From contig NXFV01002077.1 in the NCBI GenBank assembly GCA_002803225.1, positions 1 to 25,284 on the forward strand: a DNA stretch of 25,284 bases. Direction: 5' to 3'. A model generated the notes under the pieces. The model saw only the letters and a list, made by a program, of their open reading frames with translations, was not told where the DNA came from and searched no databases. The position numbers and the translations under genes were made by a program. This document shows positions 8,999-19,497 of this stretch, piece after piece (position 1 is the stretch's first letter; each line of letters opens with the position of its first letter). Source of the DNA: Gamarada debralockiae. Lineage: Eukaryota; Ascomycota; Leotiomycetes; Helotiales; Hyphodiscaceae.

Positions 8999-11900
8999 TG
9001 ACTTGTTTTCTGGGCTTAGCGATGGTGTTCGGAGTTGCTCTATGAGAGCTTTGCAAAGAGTCTGCAACAGAGCTCACCAATAAAAGATTCATTCACGGTG
9101 ATATTTTCCCCAGCAGAATTGATTTGCAGTACCTCTCAAGACACATTTGAGTCACATCATCGCCCATCTACGAATTCATATAAAGCTTATCAGCCTGTGA
9201 GTGTTCTCACACGAACGCTGTGGTTTGACCGCGGTAAGAACGAAGAACAGGTCAATGCGTTAGTTGGGCGATCATTTTATCGTTTAATTTATATCGCTGC
9301 CAGCCATTCCATATCCTCTTTCAGTTCCAAGTGGAACGTGTTATCAGTACTTGCACTTCAAAGGCGAAAATTAACAGCTCGAACCACTCGTCGCTGTCGA
9401 ATATGATCTATGGTTGTCGTAAGCTCTCACTTATCGAAAGTGTAGTATTGGTATAGAATTCCGTTCCTTCTAGATTTCAAAATATTGTCAATGTTACAGC
9501 ACTGTACCGAGGCACCTAAGGGACCGTTCTAGTAACAACAATTCTATCTTACTCGTTCAGTCCATCTCAAGAATTTTAATCACGATGCTATGCCACTGGC
9601 GAAGTTCTTATAGAAGCCCAGGTCCAAGCAAGTGGCAGGGACGCAATCCACTCATCGTCAACTGTATGATCGTTGGGACTATATCTAGATATGCTAATCG
9701 TTTCTGTGTTTTTGAGAGTTTCACTGCCGAGTTGCTTTCAAAGGACCTGTGTTTGCTGCTGGGCTCACATTATTTTGGAATTTGCTTCTTTTGAATCATT
9801 CAGAGTTTTGAATGAATCAAGTTTAGAGCCTGGTATAAGTAGTATAAGAGCAAACGGTTGGTAGCTTAGCGTGTGTACAGTTCAGCAGGAAACAAACATT
9901 CACTCCCAGAAAGAGAACTAGACACACTGGCGCGGACGCTTGAACATTTCTCTATGTGTAAGCGCATATCTCATTTCTCAGTGGAGAAAGTCTGGGCTCC
10001 GAAAGTAGGTGTAGTTCTATGGTACTGTACATTCTCATCGTTGTTCCTTTTTCGTGGTGTCGTTAACTGTTCTCGTTGTAGACATCTCTTCGCATTCTGT
10101 ATACGCCAATAAACCCACTGCCACGAATGCAACACTCGCCTCCTTCTCTGGCATGATTCATTTTCTTTATAACTCATTCGAATCTTCTTGCTGATCAACG
10201 CGGGGGGACTGGAATGAGCGCCCCTATCCTCCAGGTACATCTTGAACGTGACATTTCCGTAGATTTCTGCGATAGCTACTCATATAATAATTTCCTCTTG
10301 AGACTCGTCTGCAGAACGCCAGCGCCAGACTTGACTTCTTGTCTGCTGGCGGGATCCCTTTGAGTGATTCTCCTGATATTCAGGGTCGCGATCATCTCCT
10401 TAGCAATAGGTCGATGAGTGATTTTGTAGCGAACTGACTGTCTCCAGAGGTGCCTTTGAAGCTAGGAGCTGATGGAAACAGATGCTGCAGCTCTGCTAAC
10501 TAATCTTAGTTTGAACAAACAACTTTATTGCGAAATTCCGAATTTTTTTCAATAGTTCTGAGCAATCAAAAGATTGAATGGATTACCAGATCTCGACCCG
10601 GGTTTGAGGAAGATCCATTAGCCTTAACAAAGTTTTCATTGAACTTGCTTATGATGGAATGGCTTTAATCTTCTATATTTCTTTTCTCAGGAAAACTTTG
10701 TATTATTGAGTGGATTACGGTTCAGGATCAAATTCTTTATCGTCAAATTTGAAAATCCAGTGACATGGTCACTAGTTGATATAACGGGAACGTCAAATTT
10801 GAAGTTCCGGGGGTTACAATCACCAACCATGCCCCAGCGAAATGGTCTTGGAATGATGAAAATTTCTTAGCGGGGAGATTTCTGAGGAGTTTCTGGAACG
10901 TGCGATCGTCGACTGATATTTACCTCGCACCGAAAAAGAACCCCAGATATTCCATGACGGTTCCAAGCTGAATGAAAGTCAAGATCCGAGCTGGCGGGAT
11001 CTCAACCATGCGCAAGAACCTTCATCCGAAGAAGATTTCCATGGTTGACACTTGCGACACAATATCACGACTAGACCTTCCGCAGGCCACTTCGTCAAAT
11101 CGTCGGGACGGGCAGGCACGACTTCAAATTTACATCATCAGAATCCAAGCTCGGATTAATATCCGAACCAGAAACCTCGTCGCTGATATAGGATCTAATC
11201 AAACAGATTAAAACCTTGAAATTAATCAATTTCACTATGCCAGGCGTTTTCATGCCTTCCAAAATGCGGCGACGAGAAAGCCAAGCTTTAAATTAGATGG
11301 GCCGGAGCGGGCTTAGAAATGAAGTTATATTGCAGTACCAAGGCGGAAGGATAACCTTAAAGCTTTGGCAAGAGGTGTGGCTGACACTCATGCCTTGCTC
11401 GAGGCCGGATGTTCTGTCACCGCAGAGTGCATATGCGAGTCAGGAGACGTACGGATTTACAGTACATATTCGATATCAGACGAGTCTGTGCGGGAGAACT
11501 TCATCTTTTCTCCAAAAATGGGTGTGGAGATATGGAGCACAGAGTTCTGTACACTTCCTACATTTTGCTCCCGAAACACGTTTGTGGTCGTCATCGTCGT
11601 GCTGGGTGGCCGAAGATACCCGAGGCTATCTCGGCCACGAAGTGACCAGCTTTGTGCCTTGGGGAAAAGGAGAGGATTAATCTATTTAAATTGAAGGCAG
11701 GAACAGCCTTGTATAAACGGCTGAAGCGCTGGGGAACATGACGACTCTTGGGATCGAGACGGGAGTCGAAGAAGTTGGCTAATGATCTGGATGGCTTGCA
11801 GACCGTCTTGCAGTCGTATTTTTTAAGGTGACGGAAGCCTGCAACTTCCGGAGTGTTTAGAAACATGCACAAACGGCATCCTTAACCAGATGGATGGGTT

Positions 11901-13440
11901 TTGGCCGAAATTGAGGCCTTGCTTGGATTTTATCCTGCCACGAGTTTTAGGGATGGGCTGAAGGTCACGTGTAACCAGTCGGCTTTTCTTCGCAACAAGA
12001 CTCTCCTTCCATCAACAATCCACGTCTCTCAGTGTTTATCAAACCTCTCCCCCAGACAAATGTAGGCAATTGCGCAACTTATTCGTACTCCATCAGCAGA
12101 TTCTAAAATAGAAAAGTTGTCGCTGCTTCTTACCAGACGATGGTTGTCAGGGACGTTCATCGCGAAGAAGTTTCATCTCATATCGTGAGACTCTCCAAGC
12201 TTCATACAACGCCACAACGGCACAACTCAGCCTCCCCTGTTACGGAACAACAGATGGACCGGACTTCGAGGCCAGTCATTCACTGGACGAACTGTTAGTT
12301 TCCTACCCTTCTATCTATGGGCATGTGTGCAATACGTCTTGCGATGAGTTCGTTCACATCCGTTTCGACATTTGTGCTTCGCTCTGGTTTCGGCAGTTGG
12401 ATGTTATTGAGATCTTTCGAAGTCGACGACAACTGAATGTTTGGATGGCCTCATGGATTGGGACGCTTCTCAAAGACCGCCTTCGGGGCTGTGTGAGCGA
12501 TTCGGATTCCGGTAGTCGAATCTCTGTCAATGCCTTCATTATTCAGTCTTAATATTGCTGCCACGATCTTTAGAAATTCTACGAAGACCAGCCACTTCAA
12601 GGATTATGGAAGGGTTCTCTTGTCGTTCTTGCTCCTTTACTGGTTCGTTTTTCTCCTTGCATGAACTCCCCTGTCCCCAAGCTTTGACCTGGCCGCCAGG
12701 ATCTTAGCGAGAACTCTGCGACGACATCGAAACCTCAAATGTGCCTCATCAAACCCTTCCTACTCAGAATGCTTCATGACCCAGGCACACCAGAGAGAGG
12801 AGTTCCCACCATGGCAACGGAGCATGTCCTTAGCCAAGCTTGATAGGATGCGGAAACTGTTCTTATTGGGCGCAATTATACCACGACATGCTCCCGAATC
12901 CTGAGATCCGAATAAAGTGGGCTGCTTAGGTATTGAGCCTCTTTTTGGATCGAGAGCCATACCGATGATGCTTGAAACCGACGGCCAGTGGCGACGGACT
13001 TTTCCCATCACAGCTGCTCCCCCACCACAAGGCCGCACCTAGCACACCGGACTCGACTTATCCCGCGCGCTGGCCACTGCAGTGGTTGCATGGGTTTCTC
13101 TCTTATACTTCATGCATTCCTTTATTGTTGCAAATCCTGTGTCTCGACAATCTTTTGGTTTTGCTGCCAGTCTGTCGTTGCTCCTTCCTTTTACTAGGTT
13201 CGCTTCTTATACACTGCTGGTTCAGATATTTGTTTCATCTTACTTCGTCCACCCTTCTGGCCTATCGGTGGCTTCCACTCCTTACTTCGTCGCAGGTTCG
13301 AGCAGTTCTCTTCTCTAACATTCGCAATCTTTCGACAACATATTCGACCTTCATGACTTAACAACCTCAAAAGGCAACGCTACGGCTCGCTGCCTACAAT
13401 CATATTGGTAAACAATCGGGGGACAACAACATAGGTGCAA
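8999..13440. other. 4.4 kb stretch with no supportable gene; right part is probably the leader of the 7-TM gene
   Basis: Several frames of 60-130 codons occur but lack homology, good starts or splice structure. At 11409-11645 all three plus frames are open at once, and a 91-codon minus frame (ATG at 11866, stop at 11591) overlaps them. Small structures seen are a stem-loop at 10316-10350 (GCCAG..CAGAC / GTCTG CTGGC), a direct repeat CGTCAAATTTGAA at 10741 and 10791, and a near-palindromic GGTCACGTGTAACC at 11963-11976. From about 11980 to 13440 the sequence is pyrimidine-rich (TCTCTCAGTG, CCTCTCCCCC, many CTTCT). This fits a long promoter and 5' leader, possibly with introns, for the gene at 13441. 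A 52-codon frame from ATG 12139 could be an upstream ORF. Confidence 0.4.
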
Positions 13441-15605
13441 ATGGCGAGCGCGGCGAGGTATATGATGGCGCGGGCATTGAATGGGACCAGTGTGACTCCA
13501 TTATATCAAACGGCGACGAATTCGACTGGAGGAGGAAATAATACCGCAACCCTTCGTCTGATAAACAGTCTTGTCTTCGCGGAGAGCAAGTCGGTCAGAA
13601 CTTCGACGATCATTCTCGCAGTGTTTAATATTCTGGCGTCTGCTACGACGGCTGCAAGTATTTTGTACGACTGTTATTGGGCTTCGAAACGATGCAATCC
13701 AAAGTTCAAGGCCTCGTATGTGAAGGGTGACTCGGGTGGTGGCGATATGCTGACGAAAGGCAGGAAATTTTGCGTGTCGTCGATTCATCCGGCGGAAACT
13801 TTCCCTCTAATCCTCGCGATTGGAATTGTCGTTCAAGGAATTGTCTTTGCTGCAGTTCAAGGGCAGGGACTGACGGCTCTTTTCACAGAGGGCTGTTCAA
13901 CAATCGCGCAATTCATGTGGCCTGGTAGGTAAAACCCATACTCTGGAATGACAAAGCTAACGAAGCCAGCAATCATGATCGTGCCATACATACAATTAGT
14001 ATTCGGCCTCGAATGCACGCTCCGATCTCTACGACGAATACCATTCCAGGCGAGGGGCAAACATGACGTTACGATATGTTGTGGAACGATAGTGTTGATG
14101 TTGATTGCCACGTGGATTCCATCGCATATCTTTCCTGAACCCAATCTTTGCTTCGCATCGTTGGTGTGGTTCATCTCGAGATATGGAGAGGCGGGTCTCG
14201 TTATTTTGTCAACCACTGGTGGATTGCTCTTGATCAGCGTAGTCACGATATTTACCAGGTTATCAACCGTCAACATGATCGACGAGCATCAGCGGATCGC
14301 AGCTTCACGAATGGTTTATTACCTTGTCCTGGGGATTGTATCCTTGGTAAGTCGTACCCAACGTCCTTGCATAAACCTTCTAACAATTCTCAGGGGTTCG
14401 TAATTCCTTATTTTGTTTCTCAAACCATCGCCCATGGTGATATCAAAGCATCCATGATGGCGACTGTGGTTCTTAATTTATCAGGGTTGATGAGTGGTCT
14501 TCTCCACCTCTTCCTCAGATCGAACACTGCAACGACATCCTTTGGTCCAAAGAATGGGCGACACTGGAATCGAGACAAACACCAAATCAGAATCTGGGGA
14601 CCAAACGAGTTGGCGTTCGGCGCTCACTTGGTTGATCCTGTGTCTGAGCCCCAAACTCAATTTCGAGAGCTGGAGAGTCGGGCAGACAGCCGGGCAAGCT
14701 TGGTAGGACCTGAAAAGGGACGGGTCGTGAGCATGAGATCGCTCAGCAGTCCATCTTTCCGCTCACTAAGATTCAACCCATTTGCATCGAATCCGAATGC
14801 TGTTGAACAGAAGGCAATAATGCCAACCATTCTTGAACCCACAGTGGAGGCACCGTCGGCTTCACGTGGGCATACCCGAAAACAATCTTACTCATTGTTT
14901 CCTACTGAAGCAGCGAGTCCTACAAAGGGACCTCAACAAAATGCGAGACCTGCCGAGTCCGTTTACGACATCAGCGATCTGGCGCCACCTCCCGCAATCT
15001 TCGGTCCCGGATCATCGCGACATCGAAGAGATTCATCAATAGCATCATCAGCCACTGTCCAAATCGGACTGCGATTATCACACGCCCCAACACCATCGAT
15101 GGAAGATGCTTCCTTGATGCCACTTCCTCAAACGACATACGGCGCTCTTCCCCCAACAACATTCAACCCGAGTCCGCTCAAACCTTCGTCTTCCGTTCCA
15201 TTATCATTATTTAACACCAATGCGCCAAGAGCAGCATCATCTCTGAAGCTCCAAACAGAGAACCCCACAAAACCCGAACCTCCAGTCCGGTCACCCAGGA
15301 GGCCCAGTCCATTAAATACAAATGTCATTTCGCCTACTCAGTCACCAGTCATGGCCAGTATCAATAAGCTGCTACCTCCAACGCCGAAGACATTGGCCTC
15401 CGCCCGGGAATCGAATACACAGCTAAGTCCAGCTGTCTATTCACCCGAGAAGAAGATTCAAGGGCCTTCAAAGGCAGTTACAACACCTCAATCAGCAACC
15501 AACCCAGTACGAAATAGTCCCCTCGGAGACGGGTCACCGACGACAGTTGTACGCTCAAATTCAGGTCGGGAGCCGCCGACCCAAAGCAAAAGCGATTGGA
15601 TATGA
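13441..15605 (+). CDS. Seven-transmembrane fungal protein with long Ser/Pro-rich cytoplasmic tail
   Basis: Exons are 13441-13924, 13970-14346 and 14394-15605, joined in frame to 690 residues. Intron 1 (45 bp) has GTAGGT, GCTAAC and CCAG. Intron 2 (47 bp) has GTAAGT, TCTAAC and CTCAG. The N-terminus carries three N-glycosylation sequons (NGTS, NSTG, NNTA), suggesting it is extracellular. Seven hydrophobic segments follow, beginning TIILAVFNILASA, FPLILAIGIVVQG, IMIVPYIQLVFGL, TICCGTIVLMLIATW, LVILSTTGGLLLISV, MVYYLVLGIVSLGFV and MMATVVLNLSGLMSG, ending near residue 340. The last ~350 residues are hydrophilic, rich in Ser, Pro and Thr, with many SP/TP sites and basic clusters (GHTRKQS, RSPRRPSPL), as expected of a phosphorylated cytoplasmic tail. 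The topology resembles a G-protein-coupled receptor, but I recognise no defined receptor class. A second ATG at 13462 is an alternative start. Confidence 0.85.
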
Positions 15606-16757
15606 CCTATATTGGGATAGAAATGGTACTTGGGATGGTGTTTACTCCTTTGCGTGATGACATGTATATCAGCAGGCTACCAGATGGAGCTCTTCGATTC
15701 TAATGATACCTTTTGCTTTCAGCGATTTACACTCTCTTTGGGCATGGCGCTGGGCTGGTTTTGGAAAGAAAGATAGGGATGGGAATATATAGATAGTGTG
15801 TCTCTGTCTGTATATGAATGGACTGTCATATCGTCGATAGGAATGAATGGAATAAGCAATCGCTTCCCTGTCAACATGATTCTCTCGTCGATTTCTTCTC
15901 TTTGTTCAATCCATCCGTTCTGAACATCTTCTGGATTGTCTTGGCACTTGGCGATTCATGGTCGCACGCTTGGACGTCAGACGCAATGGCAGTGGAGACG
16001 GCCAATACAGCCAAGAAGTCTTTTATCACGACCCCTTGTTTGAGCTCCAAATCAAATATGATTCAGATCGAAACTCACAGCAGCCCATATCGCGTCACTG
16101 CTGTCGTATTCGACTTCGTAACTTGCAGCAAGCTGTGCGAATTGAGACGCCTAAACATCGGCCGAGTGACCAATATGGCGGTAGACTTGTCTGGGGGTTT
16201 CTATTTCGAGTCAACTTGTGATGCAATGTGTGACGAAACGGGGTGGCGTTTTAGGATGTAGGGTTGCGATCACGTGAAAAATAACACGTGAGATGATATA
16301 TTAGCAGGGACTGGCACATCTTCCACCCCCAACATAAACCAGATTTTCATTAGAATCTGACAATCTGAGTAAGAAACTTAATTAAGAAGCTTAAGTTCAG
16401 ATAGGCAAAATGAGCATTCAATATCCTAATCACGAGACCAAGTTACTCTTTTCGGTTTAGAAAGGAACCAATCAGGATCGTGACAGTTTCGGGGCCGATG
16501 TAAAGTTGCATTCAAGACCCACCGCCACCTCATCGGCCGCTCCTATCCCTCGACAACAGCCAACCACACATCAGGAAGGCTTGCGATACGGTCCATGAGA
16601 AGGCCGTTTTCGTCAGGCTTACCATTCAAGAATGTCAACGTTTCCGATGATTGATGGCTCCACGAAAGCCAGACTCTAATGTGATGATGAGTCATTGACC
16701 GACCACATCTTAAATTCAAAATAAACCGCATTGCTTGCTTGCATAAATCTTACAACC
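15606..16757. promoter_or_regulatory. Intergenic region; 3' flank of the 7-TM gene and promoter of the nuclease-like gene
   Basis: No gene is supportable; the 147-codon frame at 15818-16261 begins with ATG but has no recognisable content. Between the genes lie two CACGTG boxes (listed separately) and an 8-bp inverted repeat GGCCGATG (16493-16500) / CATCGGCC (16531-16538). Confidence 0.4.
16271..16290. promoter_or_regulatory. Paired CACGTG (E-box) sites upstream of the nuclease-like gene
   Basis: CACGTG occurs at 16271-16276 and 16285-16290, separated by eight A/T bases, about 470-490 bases before the ATG at 16758. CACGTG is the established core site of fungal bHLH factors such as Cbf1/Pho4 types. 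A close pair is more than expected by chance in this composition, but binding is not shown. Confidence 0.4.
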
Positions 16758-17618
16758 ATGGATCTGCGACCTCAAGCGATAAAGAAAGGTGGCCTTCAGC
16801 AGTTAGAGCAATTTCTCTTTTCTTCCTCACTAGAACCTTTGTTCATCGCCATCGACTTTGAGAGACTTGGATTCATCACGAATAATTTCAGCCCATGCTC
16901 GGACACGCAAGCCGGTATCTCTATCCTTGATACTCAAGACCTTAACCCACTATTACGAAAAAGGGGATTAAGGTTAGAAACCTACAACTTCGTAACAGGA
17001 TCAGATTTGTACTACGCAGAATCTGCTAAGAAGTTTCTCTGGGGATCTTCGGAAAAAATATCCCCAAGCAAGATGCTAAAATGCATCAATAAGCTTGTTC
17101 GCCGGGATCGGAATATTGTTTTGGTAGGCCATGGTTTTGGGGGGGACCTTGCCGCGTTAAGCTCTCTTGGATTCGATTTTCAAACCTCAGTGATCGGTAT
17201 CTTAGATACGGCCAACATAACTTCGGAACTAGAAATGGATCGCTCTACACTAGGGCGACTTCTTGGAGACCTCGAATGCCCTAAGTCAAGCGCTAGACTC
17301 CACAATGCTGGAAATGATGCAAATTTCACTTTGCGGGCCCTGATCCTCTTGGCAATAAAAGGTTACGGGCAGCGGACACTTGATACGTTCATGATCGAAG
17401 AGGAGAGGGTAGCGAGAATGGAGGCTCTCCAGGCTATAGCGATGACGCCTCTACCTGGAGTCAGACGGCCTAAGAAAAGAAGGCTTCGGAAGAAAGATAT
17501 TGCAAAAACATGGTCACTTGAGAAGCAGGAGGAGATCAGGGAGGAACGGCGACAGAAACGAACCATAACTGCAGCGTATGGGAGTCTTACTTTCCACTGT
17601 ACATCGCTTGACCAATAG
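16758..17618 (+). CDS. Gfd2/YDR514C-like protein with DEDD-type (RNase H-like) 3'-5' exonuclease domain
   Basis: A single-exon 286-residue protein from ATG 16758 (CAACCATGG); an in-frame open stretch continues upstream to 16731 without ATG. The pattern matches the fungal Gfd2/YDR514C C-terminal nuclease-fold domain. Residues 30-36 read IAIDFER (Asp33, Glu35: motif I). Residues 121-131 read VLVGHGFGGDL (Asp130: motif II). Residues 181-188 read LHNAGNDA, then FT (His182, Asp187: motif III, the HxxxxD form). LDTxxL-type elements lie between them. All acidic positions expected for metal binding seem present, so activity is possible, though family members have no established substrate. The C-terminal 70 residues are unusually basic (RRPKKRRLRKKDI, then KQEEIREERRQKR), likely a nuclear localisation or RNA-binding segment. 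The yeast name 'good for full DBP5 activity' ties the family loosely to mRNA export. Confidence 0.82.
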   Translation: MDLRPQAIKKGGLQQLEQFLFSSSLEPLFIAIDFERLGFITNNFSPCSDTQAGISILDTQDLNPLLRKRGLRLETYNFVTGSDLYYAESAKKFLWGSSEKISPSKMLKCINKLVRRDRNIVLVGHGFGGDLAALSSLGFDFQTSVIGILDTANITSELEMDRSTLGRLLGDLECPKSSARLHNAGNDANFTLRALILLAIKGYGQRTLDTFMIEEERVARMEALQAIAMTPLPGVRRPKKRRLRKKDIAKTWSLEKQEEIREERRQKRTITAAYGSLTFHCTSLDQ

Positions 17619-17675
17619 CAAAGCACGATAGCATAGATACGGTGCAGACTAGACTGAGCGGACAAGTGAAAAAGG

Positions 17676-17851
17676 TACAATAGAACCTCGATATAAGAAT
17701 CCTCTACATAAGAATACCTGGCTAATAAGAATCGATCCTTGGGCCCCGTTTCTTGATTTACTAAGTCATGGGGCCTTGATATAAGAATATCTGACTGTAT
17801 TCTTATGATTTTCGGGTCCCGATCGTATTCTTATATCGAGGTTCTACTGTA
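17676..17851. mobile_element. 172 bp pogo/Tc1-type MITE with TA target duplication
   Basis: The element is 17678-17849. The ends read CAATAGAACCTCGATATAAG on the left and, inverted, CAGTAGAACCTCGATATAAG on the right; the match extends to AAT (23 bases, one mismatch). It is flanked by TA at 17676-17677 and 17850-17851. CAGTAGAACCTCGAT-type termini and TA duplication are characteristic of the Tc1/mariner-pogo superfamily. Inside, the motif TAAGAAT recurs four times forward and twice inverted, so the element could fold almost end to end. It has no coding capacity. It sits 57 bases after the stop of the nuclease-like gene and could supply its 3' UTR or terminator. Confidence 0.88.
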
Positions 17852-19497
17852 GCACAACCTTCCTCCCCTCCAGAGCAGGTTATGCTTATGTTTCCGGCAG
17901 AAAATGTCGTTCTCACGGAAGGCTTCGGCGGCTTGTGACCTAGTTCGTGGCTTGCACCTGGCTTCTGATTTCATTTCTTTTATAGAGCAGGCGCCTTTTT
18001 GTACTGAAGCGAGTACCATCTGCAATGAAGTGCGGAAAGTGTCAGGAGGTTAGTGGAGTAAGCTACGCTACTTTGAGTCGTCCCACGAACTGTGTATAGA
18101 GCTAACCTCGCACACACTCGATAGAACCATCCTTATTGTCCACCCTGTTTGCTTCTACGGTTCCCATTCGTCCGACGAATAGCGCCCACACGCTTCGATA
18201 TTCATTGGAACGCCACTACTGACGACGAAGCATCCTTAGCCTCCGATAAAAGCCACCTGCCTCTTGTCCGCCATTATGTCTTAGGACTCTCCTCGAGCGA
18301 GCAATTAATGAAGCATAAACGTTAGAATATTTGCAGGAGGATACAATTCCGCGAAGGGAGCAGGTGGTTGGGTTGATAAAGATTATCTGGCTCAAGGATC
18401 CGCTGCACGGGCGAGGGGAAGATGAAGGGTCGAGTGAAACTCGTATGGCCCATGAGATCTGCTGCTGACGCAAGCTGGGATATTGGATCTTTTGTTTCTC
18501 TCCTCTTCGGATGGAGATTAGCAGAGTATAAAACAATGCCCGTCGCAAAATTGCACAGCCTAAAATATGTTTCTAGATTTTATCCTTTAAAGTACTCAAG
18601 CCACAGAATGTCGGAATTTCGTAGTTCTCGTTCATGGTATTTCAATACGAGTGAAGACTTATAGAATTGGGCTTCAAATGGGCCTTGAACACTTGAAGCG
18701 CTTAATCGTTATTTCAGATCCCTGGTGGGAGCAAAGTGTTAATTGGAATTGCCTAATTTGCTATAGCCTGTATTTCCCCCTCTTTTGTAGTATAAGAGAA
18801 TTTCAGCTCCTTAGATATCAGCTAGTCCTAGAAATGCCACTATATTTCGCCCCCAAAATACAGCTCAACCGACCCAAAGGATGTACTAGGCAAGAGGCAA
18901 GTGGTCTCCCAGAAATCCTATTGAGACGCCTCAGATTCTATATAAGAATCTACATAGTACAGGAAACGATATAATGTTTACATTAAGATCGTTGTTGCTA
19001 GTGCTCCCGCAAAATGTGTGGATCATACTGCGGAGGGCGGAGAATGTGACAGCCCCCGAGATCTAATATATAGGTGCCTCAGGTAAGTGGGCGAGTTGAG
19101 GATGATTAGCGCCTGAGGAGAAGCGCCACGCTTACTAACAGGCCTTGAAACGAAGAGGGAAAATTAGAGTTCAGCTACCAGAATAATTGCAGGATTCTGT
19201 CCCTAGAACCATGGAAATTCCATGATTCCATAAAACTTAACGCTCAACCATAGTAAAATTTTCAGACACAGCAATTTTCAGGCACTAAGGCCTAGGGGAA
19301 AAGGGGCTGCCTACATCTCTCACTCCAGCTCTTTAGTAGAGGGAGCGGAAATCATTAGCCCAGAAGAAGGAGCAGCTCTCCCCTCCCCCCTTCCCCTACC
19401 CCTTCTGGATGATTCAATGCACGCGCGACACCTATCTCGGCCAGTTTTCGTCATTGCCCTCATCACCCTCGCCCTCGCTCTTTTTACTCTTCGCGTC
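17852..19497. other. Intergenic stretch, no gene seen; right end is promoter of the hexacysteine protein gene
   Basis: Frames at 18216-18548 (minus) and 18422-18664 / 18651-18974 (plus) have no recognisable features. An imperfect palindrome AGATTCTATATAAGAATCT at 18932-18950 resembles the interior of the MITE at 17678 but is too short to call. TGTGACAGCCCCCGAGAT at 19045 looks like the start of some fungal LTRs, but no matching end was found. 19376-19410 is a strong pyrimidine tract (CTCTCCCCTCCCCCCTTCCC), a usual fungal core-promoter feature, just ahead of the next gene. Confidence 0.4.

Noticed and set aside
8276..9092. Two long antisense frames (183 and 204 codons) opposite the MMtag gene
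   Set aside because: They mirror the purine-rich RS/DR repeat of a well-supported gene; the products are Pro/Ser low-complexity and have no ATG in good context.
9035..9406. 123-codon plus-strand frame after the MMtag gene
   Set aside because: It has no ATG start, overlaps the end of the MMtag gene in another frame, and has no recognisable motif; more likely 3' flank.
12972..13361. Hydrophobic plus-strand frames (129 and 78 codons) before the 7-TM gene
   Set aside because: They start with TTG or GTG and lie in a pyrimidine-rich leader, where CTC/TTT codons mimic membrane segments.
15818..16261. 147-codon plus-strand frame between the 7-TM and nuclease-like genes
   Set aside because: It has no domain, coding-like composition or splice structure; a second overlapping frame (15958-16221) is equally open.
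18216..18974. Several 80-110 codon frames on both strands
   Set aside because: They overlap each other, have poor starts and no recognisable content.
19045..19400. LTR retrotransposon remnant starting TGTGACAGCC
   Set aside because: No matching CA-ended terminus, 5-bp duplication, primer-binding site or second LTR could be found.
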